From Candidatus Brevefilum sp. (lineage in GTDB: Bacteria > Chloroflexota > Anaerolineae > Anaerolineales > Anaerolineaceae): a stretch of DNA of 34,558 nt. Where the stretch lies: assembly GCA_029210815.1 (NCBI GenBank), contig JARGGB010000031.1, forward strand, positions 1 to 34,558, written 5' to 3'. The notes under the pieces are model-generated. The model had not been told where the DNA came from. It searched no databases and was given only the letters and a program-made list of their open reading frames with translations. This document shows, one piece after another, positions 1 to 8,115 of the stretch. The position numbers and the translations under genes are program-made. How positions within the stretch are numbered: the first letter of the stretch is position 1; every line of letters begins with the position of its first letter.

Positions 1-214
1 CTCGTTGCTTGGAGAAATTTTACATCATATTGTTCGACGGGCTTTTACCTTTTTGGTTCTGGCTTGTCCAGGTTAGGTTTATAAAGATAATATCGCCCTG
101 AAGGGCTCACTCCAATGTGACCCGGCTCTGAAATTTTGTTATAGTCAGCTTAATTTCAATAATGATAAAATATCTAAAATAAAAACAGTATTTTACAAGA
201 AAGCGATTAACCCC

Positions 215-1360
215 ATGGATAATCCCAAAAACCCCATGACCCGTGTTGCCCAAATGCTGCAGCCCTGGCAGGCATCCCTTGAAGATCCTGTTAAGGCACA
301 GGAAACCGTCCTTCAACGCTTTCTCAGCATCTACGCCCAAACAGAATACGGGGCGGCGCATGGTGCCGAAGATATTGGCTCTGCAGAGGATTACCGCGCA
401 AAATTCCCTGTTGCCTCCTATGATGACTATAAACCCCTCATCAACCGCGTCATGGCAGGTGAAAATGATCTCTTATTAAACGAGCCGGTTCTGGGCTGGG
501 CGATCACGCGAGGGACGACTAAGGGAGAGAACAAATTCATCCCCATGACCGCCACGGACATTGAGATGCGGGTCTCAGCCGGGCGAGCGGTGATGATGTA
601 TGCAATGCAGTCCAAATCCCCCCAGGTGTTTGCCGGGGTCAATCTGAACTTGAATTTCCCTTCGGTCGTCGGTAAAGTTGTGGTGGGGGATAAGGAAATT
701 GAGTACGGTTACAGCTCCGGGATATATACAAAATTTGTTTCGCATAAAACGCCGGTTCGCTCCGTCCCATCACAGGAAGACATTGATGCTCTGGGCGGCA
801 GTAAAGCCTGGGATGTATGGAAGCAGCGTTTTGGCCTGGCTTACGAACAGTGCAAGGACCTGAATGTAACCCTGGTTGGGGGTGTAGCGCCAACAGCCAT
901 CGAGTTTGGGCGGTATTTGTATAAAAAACACCGCTGTTATCCGAAAGATACCTGGCAGGTGATGGTGATGACTCTGGGCAGCACGCCCGGCATCAACACC
1001 TATCGAGCTGGAACTTTACGAGCCTTGTATGGGCGGGATGTTGCCATCAGGGAAATTTACGGCACAACGGAGGGGATGTTCGGGCAGCAAATGGATGAGA
1101 AGCGTGCCTGGGTCCCCAATTATGATATGTTCTTTTTCGAGATTGAAACGCCAAAGGGCATCAAAATGCTTCACGAGATGCGCCCGGGTGAAACAGGCAG
1201 CCTGATCGTGTCCACACCGATACTCCCCAGGTATAAAATTGGCGACCTGATCCGTGCGTACAGGCCGCCTTATTTTCGCTGCATCGGTCGTGAGCGCTGG
1301 CACACGCCATTAGTGCATACCTGGCGGATGCTCAAAAACCTGGATTTTGGGGGACTATAA
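215..1360 (+). CDS. GH3-family acyl-adenylating enzyme homologue, short form
   Basis: This 381-aa protein resembles the GH3 (auxin-responsive) branch of the ANL adenylate-forming superfamily, which activates carboxylic acids with ATP and, in plants, conjugates them to amino acids. Visible motifs are a phosphate-binding-like loop at residues 98-112 (TRGTTKGENKFIPMT, compare the Ser/Thr/Gly-rich loop of GH3 proteins), YGTTEGMFG at about 282-290 (ATP/adenine motif) and GDLIR near 346-350. Plant and many bacterial relatives run to roughly 500-600 aa. Here the chain stops shortly after the GDLIR region, so most of the small C-terminal domain is missing. The ATG at 215 has only a weak purine-rich ribosome site. 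The gene stands alone and converges on the next gene with a 6-bp gap. The substrate cannot be told from sequence. The 214 bases before it show only AT-rich DNA and a 5-bp inverted repeat near 92-103. Confidence 0.75.
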   Translation: MDNPKNPMTRVAQMLQPWQASLEDPVKAQETVLQRFLSIYAQTEYGAAHGAEDIGSAEDYRAKFPVASYDDYKPLINRVMAGENDLLLNEPVLGWAITRGTTKGENKFIPMTATDIEMRVSAGRAVMMYAMQSKSPQVFAGVNLNLNFPSVVGKVVVGDKEIEYGYSSGIYTKFVSHKTPVRSVPSQEDIDALGGSKAWDVWKQRFGLAYEQCKDLNVTLVGGVAPTAIEFGRYLYKKHRCYPKDTWQVMVMTLGSTPGINTYRAGTLRALYGRDVAIREIYGTTEGMFGQQMDEKRAWVPNYDMFFFEIETPKGIKMLHEMRPGETGSLIVSTPILPRYKIGDLIRAYRPPYFRCIGRERWHTPLVHTWRMLKNLDFGGL

Positions 1361-1366
1361 AGTCTT

Positions 1367-1849
1367 CTAGCGCCTTTGAATAAGTGCGCTGGCTAATGCC
1401 GACAGTCCCATAGCAATCAGGATGAAGGGCCATACCAGGGTCCAGCCAAAGATGCTGCCCAAGCCAATCCCAAGGAAGATGGCAGCCAAAAAGAAATTGC
1501 CGCCAGTGGACGAACGGTATGCCGGGACGAAGGTGCGGATGATCGCTTCAAAAAAGACGATCACGCCGGCACCAATCATGATCACCGCCCAGGTGCTGAT
1601 CCCAGTCAGGGTGATGCCTTCAATTTCCACCACCTGGAATTGGATCTGATCCAACCATCCTAAATTCTGGGCAAGAAAAACCAGTCCCGCCCAAATCAAT
1701 ATTAATGCCCACGCAATGGCGCTTAAGGGATCGCGGTTAGTTTTTTCTTCCCGTTTTTCGTCCTCTTTTTCGAATTTTTCTTCCGTCTTTTCATCGTAAT
1801 AAGGCTGGCGCTGTGGTTCTTTTTGAGGTTGATTTTCTGAATTAGTCAT
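1367..1849 (-). CDS. Four-helix membrane protein, DUF5668/LiaF-like transmembrane type
   Basis: This is a 160-aa protein. The first ~40 residues are highly charged (Glu/Lys/Arg-rich) and probably cytoplasmic. Four hydrophobic segments follow, at about residues 43-65, 84-107, 117-135 and 136-157. The pattern of short paired helices (Trp/Gly-rich, for example LILIWAGLVFLAQNLGWL) matches the LiaF-like transmembrane/DUF5668 families, which are found in cell-envelope stress proteins but are mostly of unknown function. The start codon at 1849 follows an AAGGAAG ribosome site with 6-nt spacing. The gene is monocistronic as far as can be seen. No enzyme motif is present. The family assignment comes from the hydrophobicity pattern and is moderate. 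Confidence 0.65.
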   Translation of the reverse strand: MTNSENQPQKEPQRQPYYDEKTEEKFEKEDEKREEKTNRDPLSAIAWALILIWAGLVFLAQNLGWLDQIQFQVVEIEGITLTGISTWAVIMIGAGVIVFFEAIIRTFVPAYRSSTGGNFFLAAIFLGIGLGSIFGWTLVWPFILIAMGLSALASALIQRR

Positions 1850-2013
1850 GGTTACTTCCTTTGAATGTAATGATTAATTTCTTCTATATATACGATAATA
1901 GCAGGCTTTTGTTGCATTTCAAGTAGATTATCTGTGGTTTTGAGAATTGTATAGAATTGATAAAAATTTCATTGGTGCACCATTAGAAGGTCAAAAGATG
2001 GGCAGTGAGTTTC

Positions 2014-2041
2014 TCTTTCAGGGTCAGGAGACCCTGAAAGA
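2014..2041. repeat. Perfect 12-bp stem, 4-nt loop hairpin
   Basis: Bases 2014-2025 (TCTTTCAGGGTC) are exactly complementary to 2030-2041, separated by the loop AGGA. No T-run follows on either strand, so it is not a classical intrinsic terminator. It lies between the end of the 105-aa gene (minus strand) and the start of the membrane-protein gene. It could act as an RNA-stabilising structure or be a remnant of a mobile repeat. Confidence 0.6.
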
Positions 2042-2152
2042 ACGGTTACCTTTTGGTCTGACTGGTGTCCTCTCCAGTGAGAGTGAGATGTTGAGCATTT
2101 GTTCGAAGGATAATTGATCAGACGAGGTTGATATTAGAGATGTGCTTGTCTT

Positions 2153-2181
2153 GGTGCGGTGAAAGATGCACCGCACCCTAC
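2153..2181 (-). repeat. REP-like hairpin with GTAG foot
   Basis: Read on the minus strand, the element begins GTAG (2181-2178) and continues with a 9-bp perfect stem (GGTGCGGTG/CACCGCACC) and a 7-nt loop. This tetranucleotide-plus-hairpin layout is shared by elements at 15119-15214, 24299-24327, 26616-26713 and 32118-32145. It sits 17 bp past the stop codon of the 105-aa gene, so it may also influence the end of that transcript. Confidence 0.5.
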
Positions 2182-2197
2182 ACAACAGAAAGGTGGT

Positions 2198-2515
2198 TTA
2201 CGCCTGCCACTCACCGATGTCCTGCCAGCAATAATCGAGATGCTCAGCCATGACGTTTTTCATTTTGTTTTTGACGTGAGATCGCGCTGCTTGCATCAAT
2301 TCCAACCCCCCAATCTCGTTGAGGCGCTGCCCGATCTTTCTCGCATGCACATTGTGACAGCGCGCGTTGAAAGGTCCGCCCGGTTGTGTGGATAGAAAAT
2401 CGTCCATTTTGCCTATCTTGACCAGTTCTGCCAGAAGCTTGTTGACTTCCTTTTTATGTTGCGGTGGGAGCTGCCGTATTACGGGATAACCGAATATTCT
2501 TTCCAAAATGCTCAT
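2198..2515 (-). CDS. Hypothetical protein, 105 aa
   Basis: I do not recognise this protein. It is soluble, basic and apparently mostly helical. A His/Cys/Arg-containing central stretch (residues ~47-65, including RCHNVHARKIG) is followed by a region of amphipathic helix ending in a Trp-containing tail (EHLDYCWQDIGEW). The ATG at 2515 is preceded by AAGGAAAAGGAT with the nearest purine core about 10 nt upstream, a credible ribosome site. The composition is protein-like, whereas the overlapping plus-strand reading frame is not. It has no signal peptide or membrane segment. No function is proposed. Confidence 0.55.
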   Translation of the reverse strand: MSILERIFGYPVIRQLPPQHKKEVNKLLAELVKIGKMDDFLSTQPGGPFNARCHNVHARKIGQRLNEIGGLELMQAARSHVKNKMKNVMAEHLDYCWQDIGEWQA

Positions 2516-2680
2516 AAGTGTTGATCCTTTTCCTTGTTTCTTTCTTTTATTATAGACGATACCCGATCACTTTACCTGGGAAAAGTCAATTTTATTCAAT
2601 TCAAAGATCCGTTCTAATACTTTTCTTATCGATTTTGATTATATTTATAAGAACAGATCAGTATAAATTGGAGGAAAACG

Positions 2681-4558
2681 ATGACAGACAAAGAAAACAA
2701 TATTGAAAGCCAGCCAATTCCATTCAAGGCTGAAACACAGCAATTATTAGATATTCTGATTCATTCGCTGTACACGGAACAGGAGATCTTCTTGCGAGAG
2801 TTGATTTCTAATGCGTCTGATGCCCTTTCACGCTTGGATTTCATCATGTTAACCAATCGCGACGTTCTTGACCCGGACGTCCCGCCGGAGATACGCATCC
2901 GAACGGATAAGGATCAAACCCTGTTGATCATTGAGGATACCGGCGACGGCATGACCCGCGATGAACTGCGTGATAACCTGGGTACCATTGCGCGTTCAGG
3001 AGCTAAGGCTTTTGTTGAGGCAGCCAAAGAATCTGAAGGTAATTTAGCCGATATCATCGGGCAGTTTGGCGTTGGTTTTTATTCTGCTTTCATGGTGGCG
3101 GATGAGATTAAGGTCATTTCCCGCTCCTACCAGCCTGGGGCTGAAGCTGCTGCCTGGATTGCCAGCGGCGAGGATACCTACAGGTTAGAAAATGCAGATC
3201 GAGACCGCAGGGGTACGGAGGTGCGCATCACACTCAAGGAGGATGCTATGGAATTCCTGGATGAGTCCCGTTTGCGGCAGGTGGTAAAGCGCCATTCTGA
3301 TTTCATCCAGTATCCAATCTATATAGGTGATGCGGAAGAGCCGGTCAACCGGCAGACTGCCCTGTGGCGGCAAAATCCTCGTGAGGTTGAGAAAGAAGCC
3401 TACCAGGAATTTTACAAGCAACTGACCCTCGACTTCACCGATCCCCTGGCGCACACCCACATGGTGGTTGATGCGCCCGCACAGATGTATGCCCTGTTGT
3501 TTGTACCAAAGGACCCCAGGAACCTGGTATTTTCTCCCCGAAAGGAGCCCGGTTTGAAACTCTTTGCCCGAAAAGTCCTGATCCAGGAGTTTTCCACAGA
3601 GCTCCTTCCCCAATATTTGAGCTTCATCGACGGCGTGGTTGATTCTGAAGACCTGCCTTTGAACGTCTCCCGCGAAAGTGTTCAGTCCAACCGGGTGATG
3701 ACCTTATTAGCCCGCCTGGTGACCGGCAAAGCCCTGGATATGCTCAAGGAATTGGGCACTGATTCACCGGAGGATTATGCTGCTTTTTGGGAAATTTATG
3801 GGCAGTATTTGAAGGAGGGTGTGGCTGTTGAGCAGGATCATCCGGAAAAGATTTTCCCGCTGCTGCGCTTCCACACCAGCAAGGACCTGACAGGTTGGAC
3901 TTCGTTGGATGAATATATCGAACGGGGCGGATCGGATCAAAAGGAAATCTATTATTTCCTGGGTGAGGATCCCAAGGCTGTTAAGTACAGCCCTCACATG
4001 GACGGCTTCCGAAAGGCGGATATTGAAGTATTGGTGCTGACGGACCCCGTTGACCCCTTTATGCTGATGCAGTTGAATGCCTACCAGGATCATCCATTGG
4101 TAAATATCGCTGCAGCTGATTTGCCCGATTCTGAGCAAGAGGAAGAGAAGAAGGAACAATCCGATAAACCCGAATTGGATCCGGAGGAGATTGCCGATAT
4201 GGTCCTCAGGTTCAAGAATGTGTTGGGGGATCGAGTTGAAAGTGTACGCACCACACATCGATTGTCGGATTCGCCTGCGCGCCTGATTGACCCGGAGGGG
4301 GCACCCGAGCAATCGGTACAGCGTGTTTACAGGATGATGGATAAGAATTTTGAGATCCCTAAAAAGGTGCTTGAATTGAATCCAAACCACAAGATCATTC
4401 TTGGGCTGACAAAACTGCCGGAGGGAGATCCGAGATTCAACCTGGTTGCAGAACAAATCTACGAGAATACCTTGTTGATCGAAGGCTTACACCCTGACCC
4501 GGTCAGCATGGTGGGGCGCATACAGGATTTGCTTGCCAAAACCCTTGGCGAGGATTGA
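2681..4558 (+). CDS. htpG: Molecular chaperone HtpG (Hsp90)
   Basis: This 625-aa protein is the bacterial Hsp90, an ATP-driven cytosolic dimeric chaperone; the length matches E. coli HtpG (about 624 aa). The N-terminal GHKL ATPase domain is intact: catalytic Glu40 in FLRELISNASDAL with Asn44, DTGDGM at 86-91 (nucleotide-binding Asp86) and GQFGVGFYSAF at 127-137 forming the lid glycine loop. A middle domain and a C-terminal dimerisation domain follow, with an acidic Glu/Lys-rich linker around residues 490-510. The ATG at 2681 follows a good GGAGG site. The upstream 165 bp carry no CIRCE inverted repeat, so HrcA control is not indicated. It is a single-gene unit. Confidence 0.97.
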   Translation: MTDKENNIESQPIPFKAETQQLLDILIHSLYTEQEIFLRELISNASDALSRLDFIMLTNRDVLDPDVPPEIRIRTDKDQTLLIIEDTGDGMTRDELRDNLGTIARSGAKAFVEAAKESEGNLADIIGQFGVGFYSAFMVADEIKVISRSYQPGAEAAAWIASGEDTYRLENADRDRRGTEVRITLKEDAMEFLDESRLRQVVKRHSDFIQYPIYIGDAEEPVNRQTALWRQNPREVEKEAYQEFYKQLTLDFTDPLAHTHMVVDAPAQMYALLFVPKDPRNLVFSPRKEPGLKLFARKVLIQEFSTELLPQYLSFIDGVVDSEDLPLNVSRESVQSNRVMTLLARLVTGKALDMLKELGTDSPEDYAAFWEIYGQYLKEGVAVEQDHPEKIFPLLRFHTSKDLTGWTSLDEYIERGGSDQKEIYYFLGEDPKAVKYSPHMDGFRKADIEVLVLTDPVDPFMLMQLNAYQDHPLVNIAAADLPDSEQEEEKKEQSDKPELDPEEIADMVLRFKNVLGDRVESVRTTHRLSDSPARLIDPEGAPEQSVQRVYRMMDKNFEIPKKVLELNPNHKIILGLTKLPEGDPRFNLVAEQIYENTLLIEGLHPDPVSMVGRIQDLLAKTLGED

Positions 4559-4565
4559 TTTTCGG

Positions 4566-5777
4566 TCAGTCCATCCATTCGACGATGGTGGTTTCACCCT
4601 GTCCAACGCCAACGCATAAAGATGCCATACCGTAAAAGGGGCGAGGTGCGGTCTCAGCGCGACGGCGCATCTCGTGCACCAATGTGGTCATGATCCTTGC
4701 ACCGGAACATCCCAGGGGATGACCAAGCGCGACCGCCCCACCGTTGACATTGGTGATCTCGTGCGACAGACCTAAAGCATCCATGACAGCCAGCGTTTGC
4801 ACAGCAAATGCTTCGTTAACTTCAACCAGTTGAATATCTTCAATCGAAAGCCCTGCACGCGCCAGGGCTTTTTCTGTTGCGGGGATTGGGCCCAAGCCCA
4901 TCACACGCGGCGGGACGCCAGCGGATGCCATGCTCACAATGCGCACAAGGGGTTTTAAGCCCAGTGCTTTCGCCTTGTCTTCGCTCATTACCAATAGAGC
5001 GGCAGCCCCATCATTCAAGCCGGAGCTGTTCCCGGCTGTGACCGACCCGTCACTTTTGAAGGCTGGGCGAAGTCGCTGGAGGGCTTCAAATGAAGTATCC
5101 CGCCGTGGGCGTTCGTCCGTGTCGAAGACCAGGGGGTCACCTTTCCGCTGTGGAATTGGTACGGGCAGGATCTCATCAGCGAATTTCCCTGAATCAATGG
5201 CAGCGATTGCTCGCTGGTGACTGGCTAAGGCAAAGCGGTCCTGGGCTTCACGGCTGGTGCCGGTCATCTCGGCAATATTTTCTGCTGTTACGCCCAGGGG
5301 TTCGGTGCTGTATTTTTCTGTCATGCGTGGGTTGACAAAACGCCAGCCCAGGGTGGTGTCGTAGGCGGTTAGATTTCCAACAGGGCTGGTCGGTTTGGGC
5401 ATGGCATAGGGCGCCCGGCTCATGCTTTCGACGCCCCCAGCGATGAAGACCTCACCGTCGCCTGCTCTGATGGAACGGGCGGCAGCGTTAATGGCGGTTA
5501 GTCCAGATGCGCACAGGCGGTTGAAGGTCACCGCCGGGATGGATACCGGCAAGCCTGCCAGCAGAACCGCCATTCGGGCGACATCGCGGTTATCCTCGCC
5601 AGCCTGGTTAGCGCATCCCAAATAGACCTCTTCAATCAGGTCGGGGTCAAGAGCATTCCGATCGACAATCGCGCTAAGGACCAATGCTGCCAGGTCATCC
5701 GGGCGAATGGAGGCAAGTGCACCGCCCAGGTTTCCTATAGGTGTGCGCAGGGCATCGACAATTACAGCTTCGGGCAT
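4566..5777 (-). CDS. Acetyl-CoA C-acyltransferase (thiolase, FadA/PaaJ-like)
   Basis: A 403-aa thiolase catalysing reversible thiolytic cleavage or condensation of 3-oxoacyl-CoA. All catalytic residues are visible: nucleophile Cys89 in NRLCASG, the VNEAF motif with Asn321, His353 in [10 protein letters not shown], and the second acid/base Cys388 in SLCVGVGQG (usually CIGGGQG; this variant is mild). Family features such as [11 protein letters not shown] at 114-124 are present. The length and the opening (DALRTPIG) fit the beta-ketoadipyl-CoA/acetyl-CoA acyltransferase group; the exact substrate is not determinable. The start at 5777 has an AGGAGAT site 7 nt upstream. The gene appears, by eye, more GC-rich than its neighbours. 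It converges on htpG and is the only thiolase in the window with a complete active site, so it may supply acetoacetyl-CoA. Confidence 0.93.
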   Translation of the reverse strand: MPEAVIVDALRTPIGNLGGALASIRPDDLAALVLSAIVDRNALDPDLIEEVYLGCANQAGEDNRDVARMAVLLAGLPVSIPAVTFNRLCASGLTAINAAARSIRAGDGEVFIAGGVESMSRAPYAMPKPTSPVGNLTAYDTTLGWRFVNPRMTEKYSTEPLGVTAENIAEMTGTSREAQDRFALASHQRAIAAIDSGKFADEILPVPIPQRKGDPLVFDTDERPRRDTSFEALQRLRPAFKSDGSVTAGNSSGLNDGAAALLVMSEDKAKALGLKPLVRIVSMASAGVPPRVMGLGPIPATEKALARAGLSIEDIQLVEVNEAFAVQTLAVMDALGLSHEITNVNGGAVALGHPLGCSGARIMTTLVHEMRRRAETAPRPFYGMASLCVGVGQGETTIVEWMD

Positions 5778-5876
5778 GGGGTCATCTCCTGTGTTATTAT
5801 GAATGCTTAGATTTTACCATTGGCAGCGAATCAATAAGATTATTTCATTGATTTTTTGGGTGATGATCACAAATAG

Positions 5877-5882
5877 TATAAT
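5877..5882 (+). promoter_or_regulatory. Candidate -10 box for the kinase-zincin pair
   Basis: A perfect TATAAT lies at 5877-5882. No good -35 is found at standard spacing (TTTTGG at 5854-5859 is the nearest). If used, transcription would begin near 5889, which rules out the TTG at 5882 as the kinase start and supports the TTG at 5912. Confidence 0.4.
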
Positions 5883-5911
5883 TGTCGACAATCATTGTAA
5901 AGGATATTAAT

Positions 5912-6871
5912 TTGGCAGCTAAGAACAAGACAAAAACTGTGTCTCCCAGGTATTTCACCATTGGTAACATCACCCTGGATGATATCGTCCTTCGAGATGG
6001 CACGGTGCGTTTGGGTGCTTTTGGCGGTGGTGCAATCTATTCAGCTGCGGCGGCAAAAATTTGGTCGTCCGACCCCGGATCTGTTGGCGTGGTCTCAAGA
6101 ATTGGGCCGGATTACCCCCAGGAAAACATTCTCAAGCTTGAAGGGGCAGGGCTGGATATTGAAGGGATCAGGAGGGTGGACCTGCCTAACATCAGAGTCT
6201 GGCTCTTATATGAGGAAAATAAGAAACGCCAAATTGTGTTTCATATTGATTCAGGGCGCAGTCCAGAATTAGATCCGAAGTCGAGTGAGATCATAACAAA
6301 ATATTTAGGCGTCTCATTTGTCCATGTCGCACCCATGGCGGTTTCATCCCAACTTGATATTATGCATTACCTCCACGAAAAAGGGATCCCTTTCTCTCTT
6401 GATTTAGCGATTGTTGGCGAAGAAGTCAATCCAAAGGAAATCCTTGCAGATGATGGTTTAAAATATTGCCGAGTATTTTTACCCAGTCTGCAAGAGGTTC
6501 AGGCAATCTGGGGAGATCAATCAGTTGAACGCGCTTTGAAGGAAATCGCAAAATGCGGACCGAGGGCTATTGCCATAAAGATGGGTGACCAGGGCAGCTT
6601 TGTCTTCGATGCTTTCAGTCAGAAAGGCTTTCATGTGCCGGCAGCGAATGTTGATGTGGTGGATACAACAGGCGCTGGGGATGCGTTTTGCGGTGGGTTT
6701 ATGGTTGGGTATCATCTCACCGGCGATGCACTTGAGGCTGGTTTGTATGGCACAATATCGGCATCCTATGCCATCCAGGGTTACAGTGCCTGGGATATGC
6801 TGCAAGCGGATTATTCTGATGTTCATCAGCGATTGAGACAGCTCAGAAATAAGGTCAATCAAATTCTCTAA
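5912..6871 (+). CDS. PfkB-family carbohydrate kinase
   Basis: This ribokinase-fold enzyme phosphorylates a sugar or nucleoside-like alcohol with ATP. The PfkB signature DTTGAGDAFCGGF is at residues 251-263, with the catalytic base Asp257. The N-terminal Gly-rich substrate region GAFGGGAIYSAAAAK is at about 35-49, and IGPDYP at 64-69 is also typical. I chose the TTG at 5912 (319 aa): AAAGGA at 5899-5904 sits 7 nt upstream. The in-frame TTG at 5882 has no ribosome site and overlaps a TATAAT box. The protein is slightly long for the family and lacks features that would identify one sugar. It is followed after 21 bp by a putative metalloprotein gene, probably co-transcribed. Confidence 0.85.
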   Translation: MAAKNKTKTVSPRYFTIGNITLDDIVLRDGTVRLGAFGGGAIYSAAAAKIWSSDPGSVGVVSRIGPDYPQENILKLEGAGLDIEGIRRVDLPNIRVWLLYEENKKRQIVFHIDSGRSPELDPKSSEIITKYLGVSFVHVAPMAVSSQLDIMHYLHEKGIPFSLDLAIVGEEVNPKEILADDGLKYCRVFLPSLQEVQAIWGDQSVERALKEIAKCGPRAIAIKMGDQGSFVFDAFSQKGFHVPAANVDVVDTTGAGDAFCGGFMVGYHLTGDALEAGLYGTISASYAIQGYSAWDMLQADYSDVHQRLRQLRNKVNQIL

Positions 6872-6892
6872 AGAGAACCTAGTAAGAATAAT

Positions 6893-7660
6893 ATGGAAAC
6901 CGGAAAATTTGCTGGATCATTCAATTCACTGATTGAGTTACACAGCAAAGTCGCGCATCTCAATACTGCGATCAAACGGCTTTATCCGATCGCTGTTGTG
7001 GTAGACGATCAAATTTTTATTTATGATATTGATCAGGGCGCTTACCAAATTAGAAAAAGCGCGCCCCTACCCATGCCAATACCCGTTGGTGTCCGTGCTG
7101 CTTTCCAGCTCGAGAATTATGGTGGGCGAATTGCCTGCGTGGTCACACCAGAAGTCTTCGATTCACAAGATGGTTATGTGACTATATTGCATGAATTTGT
7201 CCACTGCTTTCAGTATGAAACTTGCGAACAAACATTGAAGATGCAGCTTGATGTTGCGCGCCATGCACAGGAGCAGGGGAATTTCATGTGGGAAATTGAA
7301 CATCCGTTTCCGTATACCGCCGATAACTTCATTGAACCTTATCAGGCTTTCCTGGATGCGTTGAAATCTGAGGATCACAAAACGGTGCTTTCGAGTCGGA
7401 AGACGCTCAAAGCATATTTAGGCCTTCACGACTTTGAATATATGGTTTGGCAGGAGTGGAAGGAGGGATTTGCTCGTTGGGTTGAGAACCTGGTTAAACG
7501 CCAGTTAGGGATGCCAGAAAATAAGGGCGGCATCAATCCTCCTTTCAGTCGTGTCTCTTTCTACGCCGGGGGAGAAGCCTATATCCACTACCTGTCAAAA
7601 CGCGAGAAATCTCTGGTGAATGACCTTCCTTCATTGTTTAATAAACTGCAATTGGTTTAA
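6893..7660 (+). CDS. Uncharacterised zincin-like protein with HExxH motif
   Basis: A 255-aa protein with no family I can name. Residues 100-104 read HEFVH inside a helix-like context (TILHEFVHCFQYE), the classic zinc-binding and catalytic motif of zincin metallopeptidases. A possible third metal ligand is Glu191 in QEWKEGFARWVEN, about 87 residues downstream, an arrangement like gluzincins. There is no signal peptide or membrane segment, so a cytoplasmic location is likely. The gene follows the PfkB kinase by 21 bp on the same strand and is probably translated from the same message; the ribosome site is weak (AGTAAGAA). Peptidase activity is an inference from one motif; a structural metal site is also possible. 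Confidence 0.6.
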   Translation: METGKFAGSFNSLIELHSKVAHLNTAIKRLYPIAVVVDDQIFIYDIDQGAYQIRKSAPLPMPIPVGVRAAFQLENYGGRIACVVTPEVFDSQDGYVTILHEFVHCFQYETCEQTLKMQLDVARHAQEQGNFMWEIEHPFPYTADNFIEPYQAFLDALKSEDHKTVLSSRKTLKAYLGLHDFEYMVWQEWKEGFARWVENLVKRQLGMPENKGGINPPFSRVSFYAGGEAYIHYLSKREKSLVNDLPSLFNKLQLV

Positions 7661-7803
7661 AAGGTGTCTCACGAAATTTAGCGGGTGACTCAATTAGTGT
7701 TTTAAAGGCATAGAATTAAATGATAGAAATCACGCCGAAATTGTGACACACGCAGCGCTTCAGAAAATTAGGGGTGTTATTTTGGAGTATACTTTAAACA
7801 CGT

Positions 7804-7847
7804 GTCCTGTAATGCTCACCAATTCATCGCACAGGACTCATCGCACA
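7804..7847 (+). promoter_or_regulatory. Inverted and direct repeats in the kor leader
   Basis: GTCCTGT at 7804-7810 is the exact inverse complement of ACAGGAC at 7831-7837. Overlapping the right arm are two direct copies of TCATCGCACA (7824-7833 and 7838-7847), spaced 14 bp start to start. They lie 28-70 bp before the first kor start codon. A regulator-binding site or leader RNA structure is possible. No known motif was recognised. Confidence 0.3.
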
Positions 7848-7874
7848 CAGTTAACATAACAAGGAGGATCGTTT

Positions 7875-8114
7875 ATGCCCGCGAAGGGATATATCGAAGT
7901 CAACGAGTTGTATTGCAAGGCTTGCGAATTATGCGTGACGGATTGTCCCCATAATGTTTTAGCCCTGGATATGGATCGGCTGACGCCCAAGGGGTACCAC
8001 CCGGCTTACATGGTAAATCCTGAAGCCTGTACTGGCTGTGGCATTTGTGCTGTTGTCTGCCCGGATGCCGCCATTACCGTTTACCGTTATGAGAGAAGCA
8101 AGGCGGAGGCTTAG
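7875..8114 (+). CDS. korD: 2-oxoacid:ferredoxin oxidoreductase, delta (ferredoxin) subunit
   Basis: A 79-aa 2x[4Fe-4S] ferredoxin-type subunit. Two motifs of the form CxxCxxCxxxCP are visible (CKACELCVTDCP and CTGCGICAVVCP), enough to bind two cubane clusters that pass electrons from the TPP-bearing core to soluble ferredoxin. Length and placement ahead of the alpha gene match the delta subunit of KorDABC/VorDABC enzymes. The start is certain: AAGGAGG stands 7 nt before the ATG. The stop codon is 1 bp from the next start codon, implying translational coupling. It is cytoplasmic. Confidence 0.93.
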   Translation: MPAKGYIEVNELYCKACELCVTDCPHNVLALDMDRLTPKGYHPAYMVNPEACTGCGICAVVCPDAAITVYRYERSKAEA

Positions 8115-8115
8115 G

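Larger units (their letters stand above)
1850..2197. other. Hairpin-rich intergenic spacer
   Basis: This 348-bp stretch lies between two minus-strand genes. No convincing gene was found in it. It holds a perfect 12-bp hairpin (2014-2041) and a GTAG-foot hairpin (2153-2181), each listed separately, plus a weaker 5-bp inverted repeat (ACTGG/CCAGT) near 2080-2097. The segment just upstream of 1849 is AT-rich and should contain the promoter of the membrane-protein gene. Confidence 0.6.

Noticed and set aside
2159-2395. Open frame of 78 codons on the plus strand
   Set aside because: It overlaps the 105-aa minus-strand gene, begins inside a hairpin and has no ribosome site. The minus-strand protein looks more natural.
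2516-2680. CIRCE operator upstream of htpG
   Set aside because: The TTAGCACTC-N9-GAGTGCTAA pattern is absent. No heat-shock operator was recognised.
4566-5777. Plus-strand frames inside the thiolase gene
   Set aside because: They are shadows of a GC-rich minus-strand gene with a complete thiolase active site.
5882-5911. Longer start (TTG at 5882) for the PfkB kinase
   Set aside because: It overlaps a perfect TATAAT and has no ribosome site. TTG 5912 has AAAGGA at good spacing.
8038-8115. Longer in-frame start for the kor alpha subunit
   Set aside because: It would overlap the ferredoxin gene by 77 bases and adds sequence with no family similarity. ATG 8116 has GGAGG at 6 nt.
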